42,561 bases of DNA. Source: Pseudomonas sp. (GTDB lineage: Bacteria; Pseudomonadota; Gammaproteobacteria; Pseudomonadales; Pseudomonadaceae). Shown here in pieces: positions 16,691 to 24,250 of this stretch. Location: NCBI GenBank assembly GCA_022448005.1, contig JAKUTK010000016.1:1-42561 (forward strand), in the 5' to 3' direction. The notes beneath the pieces were generated by a model that ran no database searches, was not told where the DNA came from, and worked only from the letters and a program-made list of their open reading frames with translations. A program made the translations under genes and the position numbers. Positions within the stretch are counted from its first letter, which is position 1, and each line of letters begins with the position of its first letter.

Positions 16691-17338
16691 ATGCGCCAAC
16701 GCCTCGCACCCCTGTTGCCCTTTGCGCTCGTTACGCTGTTGACGGCCTGTGCCACGCAGCCGGAGCAGACCGAAAGCCCGCTGCTGTCGCAGGAGTTCCA
16801 GTTCGATTTCCCGGTTGAGGTATCAGAGGCTGATGCCGACCCTCAAGCCGTAACGGACGAACCCACCGAGCAGCAACTGCGTGAGCTCGCCGATGACGAG
16901 AGCTACGAGTTGCCGGCTCTGGCCGATAGCGTGCTTGAGCGCGGTTTCACGCTGGTAGGCACCCCGTACCGCTACGGTGGTAGCTCCACAAAAACCGGCT
17001 TTGATTGCAGTGGTTTCGTCAGTTTTCTGTTTCGCAAAGAGGCCGGCATCGAGCTGCCACGCTCAACCCGCGAAATGATCAATCTGGAAGCACCGAAGAT
17101 CAAACGCAGCGAGCTGGAGCCGGGTGACGTGGTCTTTTTCAACAACCGTGGGCGTGGTCAGGTCAGCCATGCCGGTATCTACATCGGCGGTGACCGGTTC
17201 ATTCACTCGTCCAGTAGTCGCAGCGGCGGCGTCCGCGTCGACAGCCTTGATGACAAGTACTGGCGTTCCAGCTTCATGCAAGCCAAGCGCGTCCTGGTCC
17301 TTGCCCATAACTCAAGCGCTGTTTCCAGTCATCACTGA
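16691..17338 (+). CDS. NlpC/P60-family lipoprotein, cell-wall endopeptidase
   Basis: A 215-residue exported lipoprotein. The signal peptide ends in the lipobox LLTAC (Cys20). An acidic linker (about residues 30-80) separates the anchor from a C-terminal NlpC/P60 domain with TPYRYGGSSTKTGFDCSGF (catalytic Cys106), VSHAGIYIGG (His160) and RFIHSSS (His172). Such Spr/MepS-like enzymes cut peptide crosslinks (D-Glu-mDAP or mDAP-D-Ala bonds) in peptidoglycan. No clear Shine-Dalgarno precedes ATG 16691, but the lipoprotein signal starts there. Residue two after the Cys is Thr rather than Asp, so outer-membrane sorting is expected. A paralogue follows 83 bp downstream. Confidence 0.9.
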   Translation: MRQRLAPLLPFALVTLLTACATQPEQTESPLLSQEFQFDFPVEVSEADADPQAVTDEPTEQQLRELADDESYELPALADSVLERGFTLVGTPYRYGGSSTKTGFDCSGFVSFLFRKEAGIELPRSTREMINLEAPKIKRSELEPGDVVFFNNRGRGQVSHAGIYIGGDRFIHSSSSRSGGVRVDSLDDKYWRSSFMQAKRVLVLAHNSSAVSSHH

Positions 17339-17421
17339 ATGCTGAGATAGATCTGCATCGGGCTTGCATCCATTTCTACATGCCGGCAGAGTGATGGCTC
17401 ATTTGCCTGGACTGCTCTGCC

Positions 17422-17952
17422 ATGCCTCTTCTGGCTCGTTCTACAGCTGTTCTGCTGACCGCGATGATGCTTGCTGCCTGTTCCAGCCAAGCGCCGGTCG
17501 AGCCGGTAATCGTCGCGCCTCTGCCAACACCGCACGAGTTTCCCGGCACTGCTGAAGAGGTACTTTTCACGGCTCTGGGGCTGGTGGGTACGCCGTATCG
17601 CTACGGCGGCAATACCCCTGATGGCGGCTTCGATTGCAGTGGTCTGATTACCTATGTCTACCGAGGCGCAGCCGGCGTTGCATTACCGCGTACGACTCGC
17701 GAGATGAACGCCATGCGGGGCGCTACCATCAGGCGTGATGACTTGAAAGCAGGTGATCTGCTGTTCTTTGCCACCAGCGGCGGGCGTCGTGTCAGTCATG
17801 CGGCCATCTACGTCGGCGAAGGGCGTTTCGTCCATGCACCCTCAACCGGTGGAACGGTACGCCTGGACAGCCTCTCCAACAGTTACTGGCAGAAAAACTA
17901 CCTCAGCGCCAAGCGCGTGCTGGACGGTGACCGTCTCGCTCAAAACCCGTAA
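17422..17952 (+). CDS. NlpC/P60-family lipoprotein, paralogue of the preceding gene
   Basis: A 176-residue lipoprotein with lipobox LAAC (Cys20) and an NlpC/P60 domain: TPYRYGGNTPDGGFDCSGL (Cys72), VSHAAIYVGEGRFVH (His126, His138). The domain aligns with the upstream gene across its full length (ALPRTTREMN against ELPRSTREMI; SLSNSYWQKNYLSAKRVL against SLDDKYWRSSFMQAKRVL), but the acidic linker is missing, so the catalytic domain sits much closer to the membrane. Tandem duplication followed by divergence is the simplest reading. Both are presumably peptidoglycan hydrolases with different reach into the wall. Confidence 0.9.
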   Translation: MPLLARSTAVLLTAMMLAACSSQAPVEPVIVAPLPTPHEFPGTAEEVLFTALGLVGTPYRYGGNTPDGGFDCSGLITYVYRGAAGVALPRTTREMNAMRGATIRRDDLKAGDLLFFATSGGRRVSHAAIYVGEGRFVHAPSTGGTVRLDSLSNSYWQKNYLSAKRVLDGDRLAQNP

Positions 17953-18056
17953 CGCTGGCGGGAGTCGAACATGATAGGCGCTGGCAGTCACTTTCTTTGT
18001 TGTCCGCGCCGCCGAGCGGGCGCGGATTGTAGGCGCTGCGATTGAGAGGTCGTTAG

Positions 18057-18377
18057 ATGGCGCCACTCCTGCGTTTGCCCGACCAGCCTGAAGCCTGCGA
18101 GCTGTGCCTGCGGCAGGCGCCTTTGACCCGCCATCACCTGATTCCCAAAGCCTTGCACGGCAAAACCTACATCCGAAAGCGCTTTCCTCGTGAGGAGCGT
18201 ATTACCGCCACGCTGTGGGTTTGCCGGCCCTGTCACAACCAGATCCACCGCCTGTTTACAGAGAAGGAGCTGGCGCTCAGCTTCAACAGCCGCGACGCGT
18301 TGCTGGCCGACCCGCGCCTGCGCACCTTCGTCGACTGGTTATCGGCCAAGCCTGCCGGATTCGTCCCACGCCATTAA
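18057..18377 (+). CDS. Small HNH nuclease-like protein (YisB type)
   Basis: A 106-residue protein with a zinc ribbon and an HNH-like core: CELCLRQAPLTRHHLIPKALHGK and, after about 30 residues, LWVCRPCHNQIHRLFTEKELA. The two Cys-x-x-Cys pairs should bind structural zinc, and the RHH...HNQIH residues are the metal-finger motif. YisB-like HNH proteins are widespread and lack an assigned role. The gene has GAGAGG before ATG 18057 and stands alone; no restriction or phage genes are near it. Confidence 0.82.
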   Translation: MAPLLRLPDQPEACELCLRQAPLTRHHLIPKALHGKTYIRKRFPREERITATLWVCRPCHNQIHRLFTEKELALSFNSRDALLADPRLRTFVDWLSAKPAGFVPRH

Positions 18378-18409
18378 CCGGCTGCAAAGCCGCGCCAGTC
18401 CGGTGGAAT

Positions 18410-18440
18410 AATTCGAAATATCTTCGAATTGACATTTGTC
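18410..18440. promoter_or_regulatory. Two adjacent inverted repeats upstream of nhaD
   Basis: AATTCGAA (18410-18417) and TTCGAATT (18423-18430) form a perfect 8-bp inverted repeat with an ATATC spacer. Immediately after it, GACA-TT-TGTC (18431-18440) is a second perfect palindrome. They lie about 100 bp before the nhaD start and just upstream of a possible -10 TATGAT (18466-18471), the position of an operator. The regulator is unknown. Confidence 0.45.
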
Positions 18441-18477
18441 AGGTGTCGAATTGTCGCACTTTGGCTATGATCGGCGC

Positions 18478-18537
18478 CCCAACTTCTCGGGTGCGCATCC
18501 GCGCACGAACCGCCCCTCCTTATCCGTTAGGTGCCCC
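18478..18537 (+). promoter_or_regulatory. Short structured 5' leader of nhaD, possible cation-responsive switch
   Basis: GTGCGC (18491-18496) and GCGCAC (18501-18506) form a perfect hairpin. The overlapping GGGTGC (18489-18494) can instead pair, with two wobbles, with GTGCCC (18531-18536), which lies between the AGG of the ribosome binding site (18529-18531) and the ATG. The two pairings exclude each other. About 60 nt in front of a sodium/proton antiporter is suggestive of the nhaA-I type lithium/sodium riboswitches, but I could not confirm the consensus. Confidence 0.4.
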
Positions 18538-19803
18538 ATGCCTGAAATACTTCAGTACGTGCTGATCGGCCTCGCCGTGGCCGCTCTGCTCGGTGTTGTT
18601 CTTGAAGAAATTACCCATGTAAACAAAGCCAAGGTCACGCTGTTCTTCGGCACCTTAGCGTGGATGCTGCTGTTCATCTTTTCCCCGCAGGGCGCCGAAC
18701 GCGACCTGGTACTCACCAGCCTCAACGAAAACATCGCGGAGATCGCCGGGCTGTGGATCTTTCTGGTGGCGGCGATGACCTTTGTCGCTTACCTGAACAA
18801 GAAAGGCCTGATTGAGAACCTGATCTACCTGGTTTTGCCAAAGCGGATCAGCGAGCGGCAGCTGCTGTTCCTGACGGCGACGTTCTGCTTTGTGTTCTCC
18901 TCGCTGGCGGACAACATTACCGCGACGCTGGTCTCTATCACGCTGATCATGTCGCTCAAGCTCAGCGCCGAAAAGACGATTAAATATGCGGCGCTCGTGG
19001 TGTTTGCAGTGAACTCCGGCGGCGTGGCGCTGATCACCGGTGACGTCACGACCCTGATGATCTTCCTAGCCGGAAAAGTAGAGATCCTGCAGCTGTTGCT
19101 GCTGGCGCTCCCCGCTTTTCTGGCGGTCATGCTGCTGGCGGCGATGCTCTCGCTGGGCATGAGCGGGCAGGTCGTGGTGGAGAGCCATCGCACCGATGTA
19201 CGCCGGGTCGACATTGCCATCGCCCTGATCTTTCTCGGCACCATCCTGTGCACCATCGCTGGCAACTTCTTCTTCCAAATTCCGCCCGTGCTGACCTTCC
19301 TGAGCGGGTTGTCGATCATGTTTCTGGTGGCGCGCTTCTTCAGCGACGACATCGAAACCGATCCGATTCTGGAATACGTCCGCCAGGTTGAGTTCGAGAC
19401 CTTACTGTTCTTCCTCGGCATCCTGCTGCTGGTCGGCATGCTCAAGGAAATCCATGTGCTCGACGGCCTAGTGCGTATCTATGACCAGGTGCCTGCCGTG
19501 GTCGCCAACTACCTGATGGGCATCCTGTCAGCCGCGATCGACAACGTACCGCTGACCGCTGCACTGCTGAAGTCCGGACTTGAAATGGGCATCGCCGAGT
19601 GGATGGTGCTGACCTATGCAGTGGGCGTCGGCGGTTCGCTGCTGGTCATCGGTTCCGCAGCCGGCATCGTGGCCATGAGCAAGGTGCCGGGGCTGACCTT
19701 CGGTAGCTACCTCAAATACAGCCTGTACCTGTTCGTTGCATTCAATCTCGGCTTCGCTGGCGTGTATCTGACCGGGCTTGCTGTGGCAGGCGCGGTGGGC
19801 TGA
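18538..19803 (+). CDS. nhaD: Sodium:proton antiporter NhaD
   Basis: A 421-residue inner-membrane antiporter of the NhaD branch of the ion transporter superfamily. It exports Na+ or Li+ in exchange for protons and supports salt and alkaline tolerance. About eleven helices are visible. Conserved stretches include VLEEITHVNKAKVTLFFGTLAWM at the N-terminus, FSSLADNITATLVSITL (Asp-Asn in the transport path), NSGGVALITGDVTTLMIF and SAAIDNVPLTAALLKSG, the second Asp-Asn half-site. ATG 18538 is preceded by TTAGGTG and starts exactly at the conserved N-terminus. The gene is monocistronic and convergent with the metallophosphoesterase. Confidence 0.93.
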   Translation: MPEILQYVLIGLAVAALLGVVLEEITHVNKAKVTLFFGTLAWMLLFIFSPQGAERDLVLTSLNENIAEIAGLWIFLVAAMTFVAYLNKKGLIENLIYLVLPKRISERQLLFLTATFCFVFSSLADNITATLVSITLIMSLKLSAEKTIKYAALVVFAVNSGGVALITGDVTTLMIFLAGKVEILQLLLLALPAFLAVMLLAAMLSLGMSGQVVVESHRTDVRRVDIAIALIFLGTILCTIAGNFFFQIPPVLTFLSGLSIMFLVARFFSDDIETDPILEYVRQVEFETLLFFLGILLLVGMLKEIHVLDGLVRIYDQVPAVVANYLMGILSAAIDNVPLTAALLKSGLEMGIAEWMVLTYAVGVGGSLLVIGSAAGIVAMSKVPGLTFGSYLKYSLYLFVAFNLGFAGVYLTGLAVAGAVG

Positions 19804-19820
19804 ACCGCGCTCGGGACGCG

Positions 19821-19845
19821 GCAGCTCAGAACCGCTGTGAGCTGC
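19821..19845. terminator. Hairpin between convergent nhaD and metallophosphoesterase genes
   Basis: GCAGCTCA (19821-19828) pairs with TGAGCTGC (19838-19845) over a 9-nt loop, in the 47-bp gap between the two convergent stop codons. T residues are few on either side, so this is only a probable bidirectional terminator. Confidence 0.5.
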
Positions 19846-19850
19846 TGCGT

Positions 19851-20654
19851 TTACCAATGCAGGTTGAAGTGCGATCCGAGCACGAACTGATCATCGAGCA
19901 AATCCCAGCGCTCGACACAGACCTTCTTGTCAGCGCCCGGGTGCAGCTTCAACCGATTGAACGAGTTTGGAGAGGTGCCGCGTACGCGTGATGAGAGGGT
20001 GGTGCCTGCCTGGACCATCCAGATCTCGCGAGACAGCGCGGTGTACTGCTTGGACAAGGGCAATACATAGGGCAGGTGGATGTGCCCGCCCATTACCAGA
20101 TCCAACCCTTCATCGGCCCAACGGTGCAGCGCATTATCTGCGTTGTGCTGAAGGTTGCTCAGATCGCTCAGCACCATCGCGCCGAAGGGCTGGTGCGCCA
20201 CCACGATACGGATCTTGTTCGGGTCGCTCTGCTCGAGGCGCCGGGCAACCGCTTGCACCTGCTCGTCGGTCACCAGTCCATCCTTGTGGCGCCTGGGGTG
20301 GGTGGTGTTGAGGCCGATGACCAGCATCTCGTCGTTTTCGAAGGTCGGCTCCAGATCGTCACCAAAGTGGCGACGGTAGTTGCGGTAGGGCATGAACAAA
20401 CGCGCAAAGACGTTATACAGCGGGATGTCTTGGTTCCCCGGGATCACCAGCGCTTTCGTGATGCCATGCCCATGCAGGCGCTGCACGAAGGCCTGAGCAT
20501 CGGGGAACTGTCCGGCCCTGGCGCGCTGCGTGATGTCGCCGGAAAAGATCAGCAGGTCCGCGCCGTGCTCGCGCACGTGGTCTTCCATGGCTTGCACGAC
20601 GGCGGGCTGTTCGGTGCCGAAGTGAGTGTCGGAGATCTGCACGATGCTGGTCAT
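19851..20654 (-). CDS. Metallophosphoesterase (Icc/cyclic-nucleotide phosphodiesterase-like)
   Basis: A 267-residue calcineurin-like phosphoesterase starting at ATG 20654. The dimetal-binding motifs appear in order: SDTHF (Asp9, His11), SGDIT (Asp40), PGNQD (Asn74, Asp76), VVAHQP and GGHIHLP. The layout matches class III phosphodiesterases such as Icc (CpdA) that hydrolyse cAMP. An oddity is Gln75 in the motif that is normally Gly-Asn-His-Asp; the CAA codon (20430-20432 on the minus strand) is one base away from His. That His helps position the phosphate, so activity or specificity may differ. It is convergent with nhaD and divergent from the B12 operon. Confidence 0.85.
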   Translation of the reverse strand: MTSIVQISDTHFGTEQPAVVQAMEDHVREHGADLLIFSGDITQRARAGQFPDAQAFVQRLHGHGITKALVIPGNQDIPLYNVFARLFMPYRNYRRHFGDDLEPTFENDEMLVIGLNTTHPRRHKDGLVTDEQVQAVARRLEQSDPNKIRIVVAHQPFGAMVLSDLSNLQHNADNALHRWADEGLDLVMGGHIHLPYVLPLSKQYTALSREIWMVQAGTTLSSRVRGTSPNSFNRLKLHPGADKKVCVERWDLLDDQFVLGSHFNLHW

Positions 20655-20823
20655 GGGTGGCTGTCTTCTCGTCTGATGTTTGTGACGGTGGCATTGTTGC
20701 ATTCGAAGCCAATCGGCGCCCGGCGTTCCGGTAAATCGCAAGCAGCGCTCCCGAAACCTATTCTGGCTCGGGTCCTGATCGCTTTCGGTTGCGCTGCGCA
20801 GGGCCTTGGACTACCCTCCGCGC

Positions 20824-21020
20824 TGCTTCAGGTGCCCCCTGGCGAAACGCCAGAGGGGTGAAACAGGGAAGCCGGTTCATTCGATGAAGATTCCGGCGCT
20901 GCCCCCGCAACGGTAGGCGAGACAGGACACCGCTCACAGCCACTGTGCCACAGGCATGGGAAGGCCGCGGTTCCAGGATGCAAGGCATCCGCTCGCAAGC
21001 CCGGAGACCGGCCTGTCGCA
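20824..21020 (+). promoter_or_regulatory. Cobalamin (AdoCbl-type) riboswitch
   Basis: The leader holds the conserved cobalamin riboswitch pieces in order: GGTGCCCC...GGGGTGAAACAGGGAAGCCGG, the core GCTGCCCCCGCAACGGTA, AGCCACTG (20938-20945) and the B12 box AAGCCCGGAGACCGGCCTG (20997-21015). It precedes btuB and the whole cobalamin operon, so binding of adenosylcobalamin should switch both uptake and synthesis off. The gap of 125 bp to the btuB start contains an anti-Shine-Dalgarno element described separately. The rest of the 485-bp region from 20655 holds no gene; promoters for the divergent genes must lie at about 20660-20820. Confidence 0.96.
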
Positions 21021-21084
21021 TTCCACGGCAGTGCGGCGGGCGCTGATCGGGGTGCGGCTGCTTGCACCTGCGCTCCCTTCGCAT

Positions 21085-21133
21085 TCTCCGTCTGCCCTTA
21101 TCGACTGTTGTCGTGCGGCGGGCACGACGGAGA
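21085..21133 (+). promoter_or_regulatory. Anti-Shine-Dalgarno pairing, expression platform of the B12 riboswitch
   Basis: TCTCCGTC (21085-21092) is perfectly complementary to GACGGAGA (21126-21133), which contains the btuB ribosome binding site. A competing hairpin GTCGTGC (21110-21116) with GCACGAC (21122-21128) uses part of the same strand. These are the two mutually exclusive folds expected of a translation-control riboswitch, and there is no T-run for termination. Confidence 0.65.
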
Positions 21134-21140
21134 CCTGAAC

Positions 21141-23015
21141 TTGACCTGCAAGACCCTCAACACCTCGGCAGCGTTCGTGCTGCTTGGCTATGCTTCGCTT
21201 TCCCATGCTCAGCCGGTACAGCCGCTGAACCTCAACGAACAGGTGGTTACGGCCACGCGGACCGAGCAGGTGCTCAGCCCGATTGCCTCCACCAGCGTCA
21301 TTACCCGCGAGCAGATTGTGCGCAGTCAGGTGCAGAGCGTTCCTGAATTGCTGCGCGGCCTGGCGGGCGTCAACTTCGCTTCCAACGGCGGACGCGGCAA
21401 AACCTCTTCCGTGTATGTGCGTGGCACCAGCAGCCAGCATCTGCTTGTTCTGGTTGATGGGGTGAAAATCGGATCGGCCACATCGGGCGGTGCGTCGCTT
21501 GAGAACATTCCGGTCGAGCAGATCGAGCGTATCGAGCTGGTTCGTGGGCCGCGGTCCAGCCTGTACGGTTCGGAAGCGGTGGGCGGGGTCATGCAGATCT
21601 TCACGCGGCGTGGGGAAGGCGAAGGGTTCAAGCCCTATTTTTCCGCTGGCGCGGGCAGCCGCTCCAGCTTCGACGGTACCGCGGGCATATCCGGCGGGCA
21701 GGGTGCCGGATGGTTCAGTCTCGGCGTGGCGAGCGCATCAACCGACGGCATTAACTCAAGGGCCTATCGGCCTTCAGCACCACGCTCCTACGAACCCGAT
21801 GCGGACGGTTATCGCGAGCTGTCCGGTGCCTTGCGCGGCGGCTATAGCTTCGACAATGGACTGGTGCTGGACGGCAGTTGGCTGCATGTCGATACCCACA
21901 GTGACTACGACTCTCGGTCTACCTCAGGTGCGACAGGTCGCTTTGCCTACAGCGACGGCAGCCAGCAAGTCATCGGCGGCCGGGCACGATTCACGCCTAT
22001 CGATCCATGGCTGGTCACCTTGCAGGCCGGGCACAGCGAAGACAACACCGATAACTTTCGCGACGGTGGTTTCTATTCGCGTTTCGATACCAAGCGCGAT
22101 TCTTTCAATTGGCAGAATGACTTCAGCGTGGCTGAAGATCAGCTGCTCACGCTTGGTTTCGACTACCAGCAAGACCGCATCGACGTGACGGACGACTATG
22201 CGGTCGACACGCGCGACAACAAGGGCGCCTATCTTCAGTACCAGGGCCGCTTCGGCCGCCACGGCGTTTTGGCTGGCCTGCGTCGCGATGACAACGAGCA
22301 GTTCGGCAACCATGACACCGGCAATCTTGGCTGGAGCTATGACCTGCGTGACAACCTGATACTGAGCGCGTCCTACGGCACGGCATTCAAGGCGCCCACC
22401 TTCAACGATCTCTACGCGCCGGACACCGGCTTCACTGCCGGCAACCCCGACCTGCAGCCGGAGGAGTCGCAGAGCTATGAGCTGGGCGTGAAGGGAGAGC
22501 AGCAATGGGGCGAGTGGAGCCTCAACGCGTTCGAAAACCAGATTGACGACCTGATCATCTGGAGTGGCAGCAGTCCGATGCAGCCGCAGAACCTCGATGT
22601 GGCGCGCATTCGCGGGATAGAAGGCGTGGTCGGCACCGAGCTGCTGGGCTGGGATGTCGTCACCTCGGTGACCGTCCTCGACCCGCAGGATCGCAGCAAG
22701 GCCAATCACGGGCATCTGCTGCCGCGGCGCGCCAAACGGACGCTGAATGTCGACCTGGACCGTGCCATTGGTCGCTTTGCTGTCGGCACAACGCTGTACG
22801 CAGCGAGTGAGCGTTTCGACAAATCCAGCAACGCCGAAGCCGAGCGCTTGCCCGGCTATGCCCTCGTCGACCTGCGTGGTGAGTACCGTCTCGATGAGGC
22901 CTGGCGACTGCAGGCAAAACTGAGCAACCTGTTCGACCGCGATTACGAAACCGCCCAGACCTATGAACAGCCCGGCCGCGCGATCCATTTCACGATCCGC
23001 TACCAGGCACTCTAA
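21141..23015 (+). CDS. btuB: TonB-dependent vitamin B12 receptor BtuB
   Basis: BtuB is a 22-strand outer-membrane barrel that takes up cobalamin using TonB energy. I chose TTG 21141: GGAGA ends 7 nt upstream and the product then starts with a signal peptide cleaved after SHA (about residue 23). The TonB box is NLNEQVVTATR. The plug domain follows (VITREQIVRSQVQSVPELLRG, VYVRGTSSQHLLVLVDGVKI, ELVRGPRSSLYGSEAVGGV), then the barrel (FKAPTFNDLYAPDTGFTAGN, LQPEESQSYELGVKG, LSNLFDRDYETAQTYEQPGR). The length of 624 residues fits BtuB (E. coli 614). The last residue is Leu rather than the usual aromatic. First gene of the riboswitch-controlled operon. Confidence 0.95.
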   Translation: MTCKTLNTSAAFVLLGYASLSHAQPVQPLNLNEQVVTATRTEQVLSPIASTSVITREQIVRSQVQSVPELLRGLAGVNFASNGGRGKTSSVYVRGTSSQHLLVLVDGVKIGSATSGGASLENIPVEQIERIELVRGPRSSLYGSEAVGGVMQIFTRRGEGEGFKPYFSAGAGSRSSFDGTAGISGGQGAGWFSLGVASASTDGINSRAYRPSAPRSYEPDADGYRELSGALRGGYSFDNGLVLDGSWLHVDTHSDYDSRSTSGATGRFAYSDGSQQVIGGRARFTPIDPWLVTLQAGHSEDNTDNFRDGGFYSRFDTKRDSFNWQNDFSVAEDQLLTLGFDYQQDRIDVTDDYAVDTRDNKGAYLQYQGRFGRHGVLAGLRRDDNEQFGNHDTGNLGWSYDLRDNLILSASYGTAFKAPTFNDLYAPDTGFTAGNPDLQPEESQSYELGVKGEQQWGEWSLNAFENQIDDLIIWSGSSPMQPQNLDVARIRGIEGVVGTELLGWDVVTSVTVLDPQDRSKANHGHLLPRRAKRTLNVDLDRAIGRFAVGTTLYAASERFDKSSNAEAERLPGYALVDLRGEYRLDEAWRLQAKLSNLFDRDYETAQTYEQPGRAIHFTIRYQAL

Positions 23016-23053
23016 TCGCGCCCGCTGGCGCGTTGCCCCAAAGGAGAACACCG

Positions 23054-23623
23054 ATGATCAAACTGTCCCCAAGAGCCCAACTGGCTGTCGGTATTGCACT
23101 GGCCGTGCTGATGGCTATGACCCGTGGCCAACACTTCGCCTCGGTAAATTTGCCAAGCGCTTCATGGGCGGTGTTCTTTCTGGCGGGTGTGCTGCTGGCG
23201 CCGCGCTGGGTGTTTCCGGCTTTGTTTGTCGAGGCGTCGCTGCTGGATTTCGCCGCCATCCAATGGCAGGGCGTGAGCAGTTATTGCATGTCACCGGCTT
23301 ACTGGATGCTGGTGCCTGCCTACGGCTCCCTGTGGTTCGGCGGACGGATGTATGCGCGGATGCACCGTGACCAGCTGAGCAGCCTGGCGTTGCTGGCGGG
23401 CGTCGTGGTGCTCAGCGCCTTCGTGTGCTACCTGTTTTCCGGCGGTGGTTTCCTGTTTTTCTCCGGCCGCTATCCGGATCCAAGCCTGGCGCAGCTGGCT
23501 GAGCGCATCGGCACCTACTACCCCCGTTACCTGGGCAATCTGGCGCTGTATGTCGGCACCGCTGCGGTCGTGTTCGTCGGGCTGCGTGCCTGGACTGCAC
23601 AGCGCGAAGGCGCTCGCGCATGA
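23054..23623 (+). CDS. btuM: BtuM-like vitamin B12 transporter (solitary ECF S-component family)
   Basis: A 189-residue membrane protein with about six helices, placed between btuB and cobO under a B12 riboswitch, so an inner-membrane role in corrinoid uptake is likely. It contains SSYCMSPAYWMLVPAYGSLW; the single conserved-looking Cys78 falls where BtuM proteins carry the cysteine that ligands cobalt and removes cyanide from cyanocobalamin (Cys80 in Thiobacillus denitrificans BtuM). AAGGAG precedes ATG 23054, and the end overlaps cobO by 4 bp. No ECF ATPase genes and no BtuC/D genes are in the window. The assignment rests on context, topology and the Cys position, recalled from published work. 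Confidence 0.68.
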   Translation: MIKLSPRAQLAVGIALAVLMAMTRGQHFASVNLPSASWAVFFLAGVLLAPRWVFPALFVEASLLDFAAIQWQGVSSYCMSPAYWMLVPAYGSLWFGGRMYARMHRDQLSSLALLAGVVVLSAFVCYLFSGGGFLFFSGRYPDPSLAQLAERIGTYYPRYLGNLALYVGTAAVVFVGLRAWTAQREGARA

Positions 23624-24231
23624 GTGAATCCAGCGAGCGCGATGCCCGCCACAAGGCGCGCATGCAGCGTAAAAAGGCCGTGGTAGACGAGAAGATTGCC
23701 GAAGCACAGGACGAGTACGGTCTGCTGCTGGTCCACACTGGCAATGGCAAGGGTAAGAGCAGTTCGGCCTTTGGCATGGTCGCGCGTGCACTCGGCCACG
23801 GCATCAAGGTGGGCGTGGTGCAGTTCATCAAAGGCGCTGCCAGCACCGGCGAAGAGAGTTTCTTCCGACGCTTTCCCGATGAGGTTCGCTATCACGTGAT
23901 GGGCGAAGGCTTCACCTGGGAAACCCAGGATCGCCAGCGTGATATCGCCAAAGCAAAGGAGGCGTGGGATGTCGCCGCGCAGCTGTTGGCTGATCCGGAC
24001 ATTGGTCTTGTCGTGCTGGATGAGCTGAACATCGCGCTCAAATATGGCTACTTGGAGCTTGATCCGGTGCTGGCTGATATCGAGTCGCGACCGCTGTTGC
24101 AGCATGTGGTGGTCACCGGCCGCGGCGCGCCGCCGGGTTTGATCGAGGCAGCCGACACCGTGACTGAAATGAGCTTGGTCAGACATGCGTTCAAGTCAGG
24201 CGTAAAGGCGCAGAAAGGGGTGGAGTTCTGA
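23620..24231 (+). CDS. cobO: Cob(I)yrinic acid a,c-diamide adenosyltransferase
   Basis: CobO (BtuR/CobA type) transfers the adenosyl group of ATP to the Co(I) corrinoid, forming the carbon-cobalt bond. The 203-residue protein has the P-loop HTGNGKGKSSSAFG used in this unusual inverted fashion, GVVQFIKG, WETQDRQRD (Trp near the corrin site), VLDELNIALKYGYL and VVVTGRGAPPGLIEAADTVTEM. The basic N-terminal helix (ARHKARMQRKKAVVDEKIAEAQ) covers the active site in homologues. ATG 23620 overlaps the btuM stop. A palindromic repeat separates it from cobB. Confidence 0.97.
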   Translation: MSESSERDARHKARMQRKKAVVDEKIAEAQDEYGLLLVHTGNGKGKSSSAFGMVARALGHGIKVGVVQFIKGAASTGEESFFRRFPDEVRYHVMGEGFTWETQDRQRDIAKAKEAWDVAAQLLADPDIGLVVLDELNIALKYGYLELDPVLADIESRPLLQHVVVTGRGAPPGLIEAADTVTEMSLVRHAFKSGVKAQKGVEF

Positions 24232-24250
24232 TGTCTGCTTTGACGACGAG

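Noticed and set aside
20076..20861. 261-codon open frame on the plus strand
   Set aside because: It is antisense to the metallophosphoesterase and runs into the riboswitch; no motif supports it.
21924..23051. 375-codon open frame on the minus strand
   Set aside because: It is antisense to btuB, which has full family motifs; long antisense frames are common at this GC content.
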